Source of the DNA: Gemmataceae bacterium
GTDB lineage: Bacteria; Planctomycetota; Planctomycetia; Gemmatales; Gemmataceae
NCBI GenBank assembly: GCA_947490035.1
Contig: CANLGS010000203.1
Coordinates: 1 to 7,115, forward strand
Direction of reading: 5' to 3'
DNA length: 7,115 nucleotides
Positions 1 through 5,320 of this stretch are shown here, piece after piece; positions within the stretch are counted from its first letter, which is position 1, and each line of letters begins with the position of its first letter. The notes below the pieces were generated by a model. The model worked only from the letters and a program-made list of their open reading frames with translations. It was not told where the DNA came from and ran no database searches. The position numbers and the translations under genes are program-made.

Positions 1-1
1 C

Positions 2-292
2 GTCATCGAAGACGCGAAGTTCAAGACGTTCGGCTGCGGGTCGGCCATCGCGTCGAGCAGCCTCGCCACCGAGTGGCTCAAGGGCAAGACGGTCGATGAG
101 GCACTCGCGATCAAGAACACCGAGATCGTCGAGGAACTCGCGCTCCCGCCGGTCAAGGTTCACTGCTCCGTACTGGCCGAAGACGCGATCAAGGCCGCGC
201 TGAAGAACTACCGGGACAAGCAGGACACGGCCGACGACGCGACCGGCGCGGCCCGCGAGGAAAGCGCGAAAACGGAACCGGCCGGGGTGTAA
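2..292 (+). CDS. iscU: Fe-S cluster assembly scaffold IscU, C-terminal part (5' end outside window)
   Basis: IscU is the cytosolic scaffold on which IscS-derived sulfur and iron are assembled into a [2Fe-2S] cluster, which is then released by HscA/HscB. The window enters the gene in frame at base 2 and reads 96 codons to a TAA. Two of the three cluster-ligand cysteines are visible: one in the FGCGSAIAS motif (codon at 35-37) and one in KVHCS (codon at 164-166); the first would lie upstream. The HscA recognition loop LPPVK is intact at 143-157. After the family's usual end (...AALKNYRDK) there is an extra tail of about 20 residues, acidic and Ala/Thr/Glu-rich, that the E. coli protein lacks and that is probably disordered. 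IscA and hscB follow on the same strand in classical isc order, which supports IscU rather than SufU or NifU. Confidence 0.95.
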   Translation, partial: VIEDAKFKTFGCGSAIASSSLATEWLKGKTVDEALAIKNTEIVEELALPPVKVHCSVLAEDAIKAALKNYRDKQDTADDATGAAREESAKTEPAGV

Positions 293-311
293 TTCTCTGC
301 CCGTGATACTG

Positions 312-317
312 TATAAT
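312..317 (+). promoter_or_regulatory. Possible -10 box (TATAAT) upstream of iscA
   Basis: A perfect TATAAT lies in the only AT-richer patch of the 79-bp gap between iscU and iscA. A start site about 7 bases downstream would leave a leader of roughly 47 bases before the iscA ATG. No TTGACA-like -35 element is seen at 16-18 bp spacing, so this is only suggestive of a secondary promoter inside the operon. Confidence 0.3.
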
Positions 318-371
318 CCCACACGCGACCAAAAACCGACTCCCACCACAACCGAACGAAAGGTGAATCCC

Positions 372-797
372 ATGTCCACCGCTGTTGCCACCGAACCGCA
401 GACGCAAGCCCTCGGCCTCGCGGACGCGACCGCGCCGGCCGGCCCGCCCCCCGTCGTCGTGACCGAGAAGGCCGCGCTGGAAGTCAAGCGGCACATCGCC
501 GATATGACTGAGCGCGGCGAGATCGAAGCCGGCGGCACGCTGTACCTCCGCGTCCGCGTGCAGGGCGGCGGCTGTAGCGGCTTCCAGAACAAACTCGACC
601 TCGACGCCAAGTACGACGAGAAGTCCGACCACAAGTTCGAGTTCCACGGCATCGCCGTGGTCGTGGACAAGCGCTCGCTGCTGTACCTCAACGGCGCCAC
701 CGTCGATTTCCACGACGACCTGAACAAGCGCGGCTTCACGATCTCGAACCCGCAAGCCAAGAGCACCTGCGGTTGCGGCAGCTCCTACAGCATGTAA
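372..797 (+). CDS. iscA: A-type Fe-S carrier protein, IscA/HesB family
   Basis: A-type carriers bind an Fe-S cluster or iron and pass it to target apoproteins in the cytosol. The 141-residue product carries the three invariant cysteines of the family: C68 in GGGCSGF, and C133 and C135 in the CGCGSS motif near the C-terminus. The fold core begins near residue 30 (VVVTEKAALEVKRHI). The first 29 residues are an Ala/Pro/Thr-rich extension absent from E. coli IscA (107 residues). I chose the ATG at 372 because AAAGG at 359-363 sits 8 bases before it; the frame stays open upstream to about 303 but has no comparable ribosome site there. It follows iscU by 79 bp. ErpA and SufA share the same motif, so the name IscA rests on position in the operon. 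Confidence 0.9.
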   Translation: MSTAVATEPQTQALGLADATAPAGPPPVVVTEKAALEVKRHIADMTERGEIEAGGTLYLRVRVQGGGCSGFQNKLDLDAKYDEKSDHKFEFHGIAVVVDKRSLLYLNGATVDFHDDLNKRGFTISNPQAKSTCGCGSSYSM

Positions 798-805
798 GGG
801 AGTTT

Positions 806-892
806 TCAGTTTTCAGCGTTCAGTTTTCAGAAAGACGAAGAAAAGACTCCGCCTTCCTGACTGAACGCTGAAAACTGAACGCTGAAAACTGA
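806..892. repeat. 25-bp perfect inverted repeat built from 7-bp units, ending on the hscB start codon
   Basis: The arms 806-830 and 868-892 are perfect reverse complements separated by 37 bases. The left side (803-830) is four heptads of TTTTCAG or CGTTCAG. The right side (861-888) is four heptads alternating CTGAACG and CTGAAAA, followed by CTGA. The element fills almost the whole 94-bp iscA-hscB gap, and its last base is the A of the hscB ATG at 892. In RNA it would form a long stem that places the start codon at its base. It is AT-richer than its surroundings. A mobile or amplified intergenic repeat is the likeliest origin; a role in mRNA processing or translation control is inference. Confidence 0.85.
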
Positions 893-1419
893 TGCAAGAC
901 GCATTCGACCGCCTCGGCCTTCCGAGGCGGTTTCGTGTTGACGCGGCCGAGCTGGAGCGGGCGTATCTGGCGCGGTCGCGCGCGGTCCACCCGGACTACC
1001 ACCTCGCCGGTTCGTCGGCCGACCTGAACGCGAGTCTGGAACTGTCGGCGGCACTGAACGAAGCGTACAACACCCTCCGCGACCCGTTCACGCGTGCCGA
1101 ACACCTGCTCAGCCTGCACGGTGGGCCGGGCGCGGCGGAACACAAGCAGGTGCCGCCCGCGTTCCTCGCGGAGATGCTCGACGCGCGTGAAGAACTCGAA
1201 GCGGCACGCGGGAACGCGGCCGAGACGGACCGCCTGGAGCGAGAGTTCGCCACCCGCTTCGACCGACTCATGAGCAACGCGGCGGCACTGTTCGAGCAAC
1301 TCGCAACGATTTCGACAGAAGACCCGCAGCGGGCGAACCTGTTGCTCCGCATCAGGGGTCTGTTGAACGCGGCCAAGTACGTTCGCGGGCTGGTTCGCGA
1401 CCTCCACACCGACGATTGA
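892..1419 (+). CDS. hscB: Fe-S assembly co-chaperone HscB (J-domain protein)
   Basis: HscB delivers IscU to the Hsp70 HscA and stimulates its ATPase, helping cluster transfer from IscU to acceptors. The 175-residue product starts with an HscB-type J-domain (about residues 1-75) carrying the HPD motif at H33-P34-D35 and LRDPFTRAEHLLSLHG at the domain end, very close to E. coli HscB. The C-terminal part (about 90-170) is the helical IscU-binding domain, including FLAEMLDAREELE. Length matches E. coli (171 residues). There is no CxxC zinc domain at the N-terminus as in eukaryotic forms. The ATG at 892 aligns with the family start. It has no purine-rich ribosome site: the 25 bases ending on it are the right arm of an inverted repeat, which is odd for a core gene. 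The next gene starts 11 bases after its stop. Confidence 0.95.
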   Translation: MQDAFDRLGLPRRFRVDAAELERAYLARSRAVHPDYHLAGSSADLNASLELSAALNEAYNTLRDPFTRAEHLLSLHGGPGAAEHKQVPPAFLAEMLDAREELEAARGNAAETDRLEREFATRFDRLMSNAAALFEQLATISTEDPQRANLLLRIRGLLNAAKYVRGLVRDLHTDD

Positions 1420-1430
1420 AGGGGCCACCG

Positions 1431-1736
1431 ATGATGTACGACGCGGCGAACATGAAGAAGCTCAAGACGATGAAGGAGCAGGCGCCCGAGGGCATGGCCG
1501 CGTTCGACGCGCTGAACGCGGCCGTCTTCAAGGAGGGCGCGCTGTCGCTTAAGGTGAAGGAACTGATCGCGGTGGCGGTCGCCATGACGACGCAGTGCCC
1601 GTACTGCATCGACGCGCACGTGAAGAAGGCGAAGGCGGCGGGCGCGACGGACGCCGAACTGACCGAAGCGACGCTGGTCGCGGCCGCCCTCCGCGCCGGC
1701 GGCGCGGTGACGCACGGCACGCACGCAATCGGCTGA
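1431..1736 (+). CDS. AhpD-like / carboxymuconolactone decarboxylase family protein
   Basis: This 101-residue protein belongs to the AhpD-like superfamily, whose members include thiol peroxidase partners and gamma-carboxymuconolactone decarboxylases. It has the AhpD-type redox signature E44...C56-P-Y-C59...H63. The E-C, C-C and C-H distances (12, 3 and 4 residues) equal those of the catalytic E118, C130, C133 and H137 of mycobacterial AhpD, as I recall them. This points to a CxxC thiol-disulfide or peroxidase activity, not decarboxylation, but the substrate is unknown. GAAGGGG-type purines at 1419-1424 support the ATG at 1431 (or 1434). A TTG at 1416 overlapping the hscB stop is less likely. 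It sits 11 bases after hscB in the same direction, so is probably cotranscribed with isc genes, where it could protect oxygen-sensitive cluster assembly; that link is inference. No membrane segment or signal peptide is visible. Confidence 0.85.
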   Translation: MMYDAANMKKLKTMKEQAPEGMAAFDALNAAVFKEGALSLKVKELIAVAVAMTTQCPYCIDAHVKKAKAAGATDAELTEATLVAAALRAGGAVTHGTHAIG

Positions 1737-1742
1737 ACGACG

Positions 1743-1814
1743 GGGCGCTTAGCTCAGAGGTAGAGCGTTCGCCTTACACGCGAATGGTCACAGGTTCGAT
1801 CCCTGTAGCGCCCA
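1743..1814 (+). tRNA. tRNA-Val(TAC)
   Basis: A complete 72-base cloverleaf is seen. Acceptor stem 1743-1749 pairs perfectly with 1807-1813; the D stem is 1752-1755/1763-1766; the anticodon stem is 1768-1772/1780-1784; the T stem is 1790-1794/1802-1806 with loop TTCGATC. The 7-base anticodon loop CTTACAC gives anticodon TAC (1775-1777), reading GUA valine codons. The discriminator is A1814. The following bases are CTC, so the CCA end is not encoded and must be added enzymatically. The gene starts 6 bases after the upstream stop codon and ends 31 bases before the next protein gene on the same strand. It may therefore be cut from a longer messenger or have its own promoter inside the upstream coding sequence. 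Confidence 0.97.
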
Positions 1815-1845
1815 CTCCCCGACTCATCCCGCCTCGGAGTTCGCA

Positions 1846-2454
1846 ATGAAGAACACCTGCCCGAAGTGCGACACCGCGTACAACGTGAGCGCGTCGGTCG
1901 TCGGCCGGAAGTTCACGTGCAAGAACTGCGGGACGCCGGTCGTCGTGACCGCCGACGGCCTCGACTACCAGAACCCGCCCTCAGCGGCGCCGGCGGCGGC
2001 ACCGGTTGCGGACGCCGGCGGTGCCGCGTTCGACTTCGACGCGCCCGCCGCCGAAGTGGAGGATCGCAAGCCCGCGAAGGCGGCCAAGCCCGCGAAACCG
2101 GCCAAGTCGCGACCGCGCGACGACGAGGAGGCCAATGAGGATGAGGGTGACGGCTTACCTTCACCCCGAAGACGGAAGCCTGGTGGCGGGGCGGGTTTGG
2201 CGGGCGTCCTTCGCCTTGTCGGCATGGTGACTTGGGGGCTGTTGCTGCTCACTGTCACCGGGGGCGGTTGTCTGTTTGTCCTGCTGACCGGCAAGGCCGA
2301 TAATGCGATTCAGCAGGCATCGATCGGTGCGATTTTCTCGACTGTTTTCATCGGCCTATATGTGGGCGCAAGATGCATTGAAAAAATTGCCACTGCTGTC
2401 GAACGCACGCAGCAAAAACAACCTGTCGAGGAACATCGCCCGCCGACGCCTTGA
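1846..2454 (+). CDS. Zinc-ribbon protein with disordered linker and two predicted membrane helices, function unknown
   Basis: The function of this 202-residue protein is not known. The N-terminus is a small zinc ribbon with C5xxC8 and C25xxC28 (CPKC, CKNC), resembling the MJ0042-type finger. Residues about 45-110 are low-complexity: first Ala/Pro-rich, then a PAK-type Lys/Pro repeat (76-87), an acidic run (DDEEANEDEG, about 92-101) and a basic PRRRK patch (107-111). Two hydrophobic segments follow, at about 118-148 and 156-176, then a charged tail. The layout predicts a membrane-anchored protein with a cytoplasmic zinc ribbon. I recall such architecture as frequent in planctomycetes, often with no assigned role. 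CGGAG at 1835-1839 precedes the ATG by 6 bases. Base composition drops in GC over the membrane part (about 2290-2400). It lies between the tRNA and the small-protein/protease pair. Confidence 0.75.
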   Translation: MKNTCPKCDTAYNVSASVVGRKFTCKNCGTPVVVTADGLDYQNPPSAAPAAAPVADAGGAAFDFDAPAAEVEDRKPAKAAKPAKPAKSRPRDDEEANEDEGDGLPSPRRRKPGGGAGLAGVLRLVGMVTWGLLLLTVTGGGCLFVLLTGKADNAIQQASIGAIFSTVFIGLYVGARCIEKIATAVERTQQKQPVEEHRPPTP

Positions 2455-2476
2455 TACTTCCGCTCGGAGGCTCACC

Positions 2477-2725
2477 ATGTCCGTCGCCGAACTGCTCTCC
2501 GCGATCCGCGCGCTGCCGAAGGCGGAGCGGGTGGAACTGCTGCACCTGCTCAACGACGAGGTGACAGAGACGACATCAACCGACGACGATATCCCGGAGG
2601 AACTGCGCAAGCTCCTACCGCCGCCGGGGTCGGCGATCGAAATTTGGTCGCCGGATGTGGTAACGGACGCGGCCGGATGGGCCGCGATCGAGCGCGAAAT
2701 CGCCGCACAGAAGGAGCGGCAATGA
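2477..2725 (+). CDS. Small helical protein, probable partner of the downstream aspartic protease
   Basis: I do not recognise a named family for this 82-residue protein. The N-terminal 30 residues (MSVAELLSAIRALPKAERVELLHLL) form an amphipathic helical pattern like that in small addiction-module components and other planctomycete accessory proteins. A short acidic stretch (about 35-42) and a Pro-rich bend (LLPPPG, 46-51) follow, then a second helical segment rich in Ala/Glu at the C-terminus. CGGAGG at 2465-2470, 6 bases ahead, gives a strong ribosome site and fixes the ATG at 2477. Its TGA overlaps the next start as ATGA, so the two genes are translationally coupled and likely act together. 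An antitoxin or adaptor role is possible but not shown by any diagnostic DNA-binding motif. Confidence 0.75.
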   Translation: MSVAELLSAIRALPKAERVELLHLLNDEVTETTSTDDDIPEELRKLLPPPGSAIEIWSPDVVTDAAGWAAIEREIAAQKERQ

Positions 2726-3150
2726 CCCCGGTTGTGCGATACCCGTTCCTTCCGCGCGGTGGCGCGAACGGACCGCTCGACTTGGTGCCCCTTCTGCCCG
2801 CGTGCTTGTCTCGCAACGGAATCGAAGTCGATGTCGTCGGGTTGGTCGATAGCGGCGCGACGTTCTCCGTGCTGCCCTACGATGTTGGGGCGCTCTTCGG
2901 CGTCGATTGGAACCTACTCCCGAACTCGCTCAGTATTGGCGGAGTCGGTCGCCGGGTGCCCGCGAAGATGCTCTCGCTGGAAATGACATTCGGCCCCATC
3001 GGTCCGGTCGTTCAATCGTTCGCGTGGATCAGCGACAACTCGATGCCAGTCATTTTCGGTCTGGTCACATTCTTTCTCAGCGTCGATGTGTTCTTCTACC
3101 GCACCCGCGGGTACTTCGAGATCCAACCGGCGACCGCCGCGACACCATGA
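2722..3150 (+). CDS. Retropepsin-like aspartic protease family protein
   Basis: The 142-residue product has a single active-site-type motif, LVDSGATFSVLP, with D43-S44-G45-A46, typical of clan AA (retropepsin-like) proteins. A later IFG (111-113) stands where retropepsins have an ILG strand, followed by an aromatic C-terminal strand (VDVFFYRTRGYFEIQP). With one DSG per chain, an active enzyme would need to be a homodimer. No signal peptide or membrane anchor is evident, so a cytosolic location is likely. AAGGAG at 2711-2716, inside the preceding gene, supports the ATG at 2722; the frame is open further upstream, but that reading is a shadow of the small gene. Both ends overlap neighbours by ATGA: the small helical protein before it and hscA after it. 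Substrate and proteolytic activity are unknown; some family members may only bind peptides. Confidence 0.8.
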   Translation: MTPVVRYPFLPRGGANGPLDLVPLLPACLSRNGIEVDVVGLVDSGATFSVLPYDVGALFGVDWNLLPNSLSIGGVGRRVPAKMLSLEMTFGPIGPVVQSFAWISDNSMPVIFGLVTFFLSVDVFFYRTRGYFEIQPATAATP

Positions 3151-4991
3151 CTACTCCGCCCGTTGTCGGGATCGACCTGGGAACCACCTTCAGCCTCGCG
3201 GCGTTCGTCGAGAACGGGCGGCCGGTCGTCGTGCGCGACGCGGCCGGCGCCGCGCTCGTGCCGAGCTGCATCAGCTTGCACGACGACGGCACCGTGCTGG
3301 TCGGCAGCGCCGCGAAGGAGCGGGCGCTCTCCGACCCGCGGCACACCATCTTCAGCGTGAAGCGGCTCATGGGCCGCACGCTCGCGGACCTCAAGAAGGA
3401 ACTCGAACTCATCCCGCACCAGATCGTCGAGCGCGAGACCGCCGACGGCCGCAAGGTGCTACACGTCGCCATCGGCGGGCGCGAGTGGACGCCGGAAGAA
3501 CTGTCCGCGCTGATCCTGAAAGAAGTCCGCAAGCGGGCCGGGAACCCGACGCGCGCGGTCGTCACGGTGCCGGCGTACTTCGGCGACTCGCAGCGCCAGG
3601 CCACGCGCGACGCAGGGCGCATCGCGGGGCTGGACGTGCTGCGCATCGTCAACGAGCCGACCGCCGCGGCGCTCGCCTACGGCCTCGACCGCCGCGGTTC
3701 GGGAACCGTCGCGGTGTACGACCTCGGCGGCGGTACCTTCGACTGTAGCGTGCTGTCACTCGCCGAAGGCGTGTTCAAGGTGCTCGCGACCAACGGCGAC
3801 ACCTACCTCGGCGGCGACGACTTCGACCGCCTTCTGATGCACGTCGCGGTGAAGGACATGGGCGTCGATCTCGCGGCGCGCGACGCCGAGTTGCTTCAGC
3901 ACCTGCGCGACGCGGCCGAGCGCACGAAGATCGCGCTGAGCGCGAACGAGCGCGCGACGTTTACCATTTCGTTATCAGGGGGCTTACGCCCCCCGCTCGC
4001 CTACAGCCGCGACTTCACGCGTGCGGAGTTTGAAGAGTTGATCCGGCCGCTGATCGACCGGAGCCTGGAGCGCTGCCGCGCGGCACTTCGCGACGCCAGC
4101 CTCACGCCCGCGCAGGTCGATGAGGTGGTGCTGGTCGGCGGCTCGACGCGCATCCCGTATGTGCGGAAGCGGGTCGGCGAGTTCTTCGGCAAGACGCCGC
4201 ACACCGGGCTGAACCCGGACGAAGTGGTCGCGCTCGGCGCCGCGGTGCAGGCCGACATCCTCACGAGCGGGCGGCGCGACATGCTGCTCCTCGACGTGGT
4301 GCCGCTGTCGCTCGGCATCGAGACGCTCGGCGGCGTCGTGGACAAGCTGATTCACCGCAACACCACCGTTCCCGCGCGAGCTTCGACACGGTACACCACC
4401 GGCATCGATAACCAGACCGCGATCCTGCTGAACATCTACCAGGGCGAGCGCGAACTCACGAAGGACTGCCGGTTCCTCGGCACGTTCAAGCTGTCGGGCA
4501 TCCCGCCGATGCCGGCGCAGTTCGCGCAGGTCGATGTCACGTTCCTGGTGAACCAGGACGGCATCCTCACCGTCAGCGCGAAGGAACTGCGGAGCGGCGC
4601 GCAGGCGCAGGTGACGGTGCAACCGGCGCACGGGCTGACGACCGCGGAGGTCGATCGACTGGTGAACGACAGCATCGAGAACGCGCAAGAGGACTTCACC
4701 GCGCGGCGGCTGATCGAGCTGCGAAACAAGGCCGAGACCGACTTGCGCGCGACGGACAAGTTACTTGCCCAGGCCGGTGACAAGCTCCCGCCGGCGCAGC
4801 GCGACGCGATCGTGAAGTCCGGCGCGGCGCTGCGGTCCGCGGTCAGCGGCACGGACCTGGCGACGCTGCAAGCCGCGCTCAACGCGCACGTCAGTACGAC
4901 AAACCCACTGGCGACGCTGGTGATGAATGAGGTGGTGAACAAGCGATTCGGCGGCACCAACGCAGAGAACTTGGACGCTGACGAGGTGTAA
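3147..4991 (+). CDS. hscA: Fe-S assembly Hsp70 chaperone HscA
   Basis: HscA is the specialised Hsp70 that binds the LPPVK loop of IscU and, with HscB, uses ATP to promote cluster transfer. The 614-residue product matches the usual length (616 in E. coli). The ATPase domain shows phosphate-1 GIDLGTTFS (8-16), phosphate-2 [11 protein letters not shown] (190-200) and adenosine motif [11 protein letters not shown] (327-337). The interdomain linker is [14 protein letters not shown] (380-393), followed by the beta-sandwich peptide-binding domain and a helical lid to the end. The position in an isc operon with hscB and iscX argues for HscA over DnaK. The ATG at 3147 overlaps the protease stop (ATGA) and no ribosome site is visible, so its translation seems to depend on the protease gene. 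Residues 276-286 ([11 protein letters not shown]) are encoded by a hairpin-forming GC repeat and look like an insertion. The frame extends upstream of 3147, but this is not credible. Confidence 0.93.
   Translation: MTTPPVVGIDLGTTFSLAAFVENGRPVVVRDAAGAALVPSCISLHDDGTVLVGSAAKERALSDPRHTIFSVKRLMGRTLADLKKELELIPHQIVERETADGRKVLHVAIGGREWTPEELSALILKEVRKRAGNPTRAVVTVPAYFGDSQRQATRDAGRIAGLDVLRIVNEPTAAALAYGLDRRGSGTVAVYDLGGGTFDCSVLSLAEGVFKVLATNGDTYLGGDDFDRLLMHVAVKDMGVDLAARDAELLQHLRDAAERTKIALSANERATFTISLSGGLRPPLAYSRDFTRAEFEELIRPLIDRSLERCRAALRDASLTPAQVDEVVLVGGSTRIPYVRKRVGEFFGKTPHTGLNPDEVVALGAAVQADILTSGRRDMLLLDVVPLSLGIETLGGVVDKLIHRNTTVPARASTRYTTGIDNQTAILLNIYQGERELTKDCRFLGTFKLSGIPPMPAQFAQVDVTFLVNQDGILTVSAKELRSGAQAQVTVQPAHGLTTAEVDRLVNDSIENAQEDFTARRLIELRNKAETDLRATDKLLAQAGDKLPPAQRDAIVKSGAALRSAVSGTDLATLQAALNAHVSTTNPLATLVMNEVVNKRFGGTNAENLDADEV
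3978..3993. repeat. GC hairpin (GGGGGC-TTAC-GCCCCC) inside the hscA reading frame
   Basis: A perfect 6-bp stem, 3978-3983 with 3988-3993, encloses the loop TTAC. It is flanked by AT-richer bases (GTTATCA) on the left and CGCTCGCC on the right. It encodes residues about G278-P283 of HscA and brings two TTA leucine codons within five codons (276 and 280), a codon otherwise very rare in this gene. It resembles a REP-like repeat I associate with planctomycete intergenic DNA, but that similarity is from memory. Confidence 0.6.
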
Positions 4992-5007
4992 TGAAGTCTT
5001 TGGTTTT

Positions 5008-5078
5008 GGTGGCACAGACATTCCTGTCTGTGTGCTTTGGAGGGGAATAGCTGCACAGACAGGAATGTCTGTGCCACC
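5008..5078. repeat. 25-bp perfect inverted repeat made of two self-complementary arms, between hscA and iscX
   Basis: Arms 5008-5032 and 5054-5078 are perfect reverse complements with a 21-base spacer. Each arm is also a hairpin by itself: CACAGACA pairs with TGTCTGTG (5013-5020 with 5025-5032, and 5054-5061 with 5066-5073) over 4-base loops TTCC and GGAA. The transcript can therefore fold as one long stem or as two small ones. It fills most of the 110-bp hscA-iscX gap and ends 23 bases before the iscX ATG. Spurious reading frames through it give MAQTFLSV and RQECLCH, peptides I recall as recurrent in planctomycete hypothetical proteins, which suggests a dispersed repeat family. No T-run follows either stem, so it is not a typical terminator. 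Confidence 0.85.
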
Positions 5079-5101
5079 TACGACCCAAACGAGGGCAACC
5101 C

Positions 5102-5317
5102 ATGACGTGGTACGACGCGCGGGCGATCGGCGAGGCGCTGTTCGACCAGTTCGACACGATCAACCCGCTGACGGTGCGGTTCACCGACCTGCACAAGCAC
5201 GTGCTGAACCTCGAAGGGTTCACCGGTAAGCCGAACGAGTCGAACGAGAAACTCCTCGAAGCCATTCAGATGGCGTGGTACGAGGAGTGGGACGAGGTGT
5301 ACGGCAGTGGCAAGTGA
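5102..5317 (+). CDS. iscX: Fe-S assembly protein IscX
   Basis: IscX is a small acidic protein that binds the cysteine desulfurase IscS and iron, and modulates the rate of cluster assembly. The 71-residue product matches the E. coli protein (66 residues) along most of its length: the W-x-D-x-R-x-IGEAL start, NPLTVRFTDLH in the middle, the LEGF stretch, and the SNEKLLEAI-type C-terminal helix. A short extra tail (WDEVYGSGK) follows. GAGGG at 5091-5095, 6 bases ahead of the ATG, sets the start. It is normally the last gene of isc operons, as here, but the ferredoxin gene that usually lies between hscA and iscX is missing and is replaced by an inverted-repeat element. Its stop is only 3 bases from the convergent malQ stop, leaving no space for a terminator outside coding sequence. 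Confidence 0.93.
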   Translation: MTWYDARAIGEALFDQFDTINPLTVRFTDLHKHVLNLEGFTGKPNESNEKLLEAIQMAWYEEWDEVYGSGK

Positions 5318-5320
5318 CCG

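Noticed and set aside
303..371. Longer start for IscA at 303
   Set aside because: No ribosome site, the start would overlap the candidate -10 box, and the ATG at 372 has AAAGG at suitable spacing.
806..892. CRISPR-like array from the heptad repeats
   Set aside because: Units are 7 bp, adjacent without spacers, and arranged as an inverted repeat.
1416..1430. TTG start overlapping the hscB stop for the AhpD-like gene
   Set aside because: The purine-rich site GAAGGGG lies after this TTG and is well placed for the ATG at 1431.
1795..1830. Attachment site for an integrated element at the tRNA 3' end
   Set aside because: No direct repeat of the tRNA 3' end and no integrase was found elsewhere in the window.
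1595..1849. Open frame of 84 codons running across the tRNA-Val
   Set aside because: Its C-terminal peptide (GALSSEVERSPYTRM...) is the usual artefact of translating a tRNA gene, and the rest is a frame shadow of the AhpD-like gene.
2907..3146. 80-residue N-terminal extension of HscA
   Set aside because: It reads through the protease gene in another frame; the Hsp70 start motif GIDLGTT begins right after the ATG at 3147.
4436..5077. Antisense 213-codon frame through the hscA 3' end and the CACAGACA repeat
   Set aside because: It is the complement of hscA plus repeat sequence. Serine-rich composition and lack of a family match mark it as a shadow.
5008..5078. Rho-independent terminator after hscA
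   Set aside because: The stems are followed by GCTTTGG and CCACCTAC, not a T-run, and iscX continues in the same direction.
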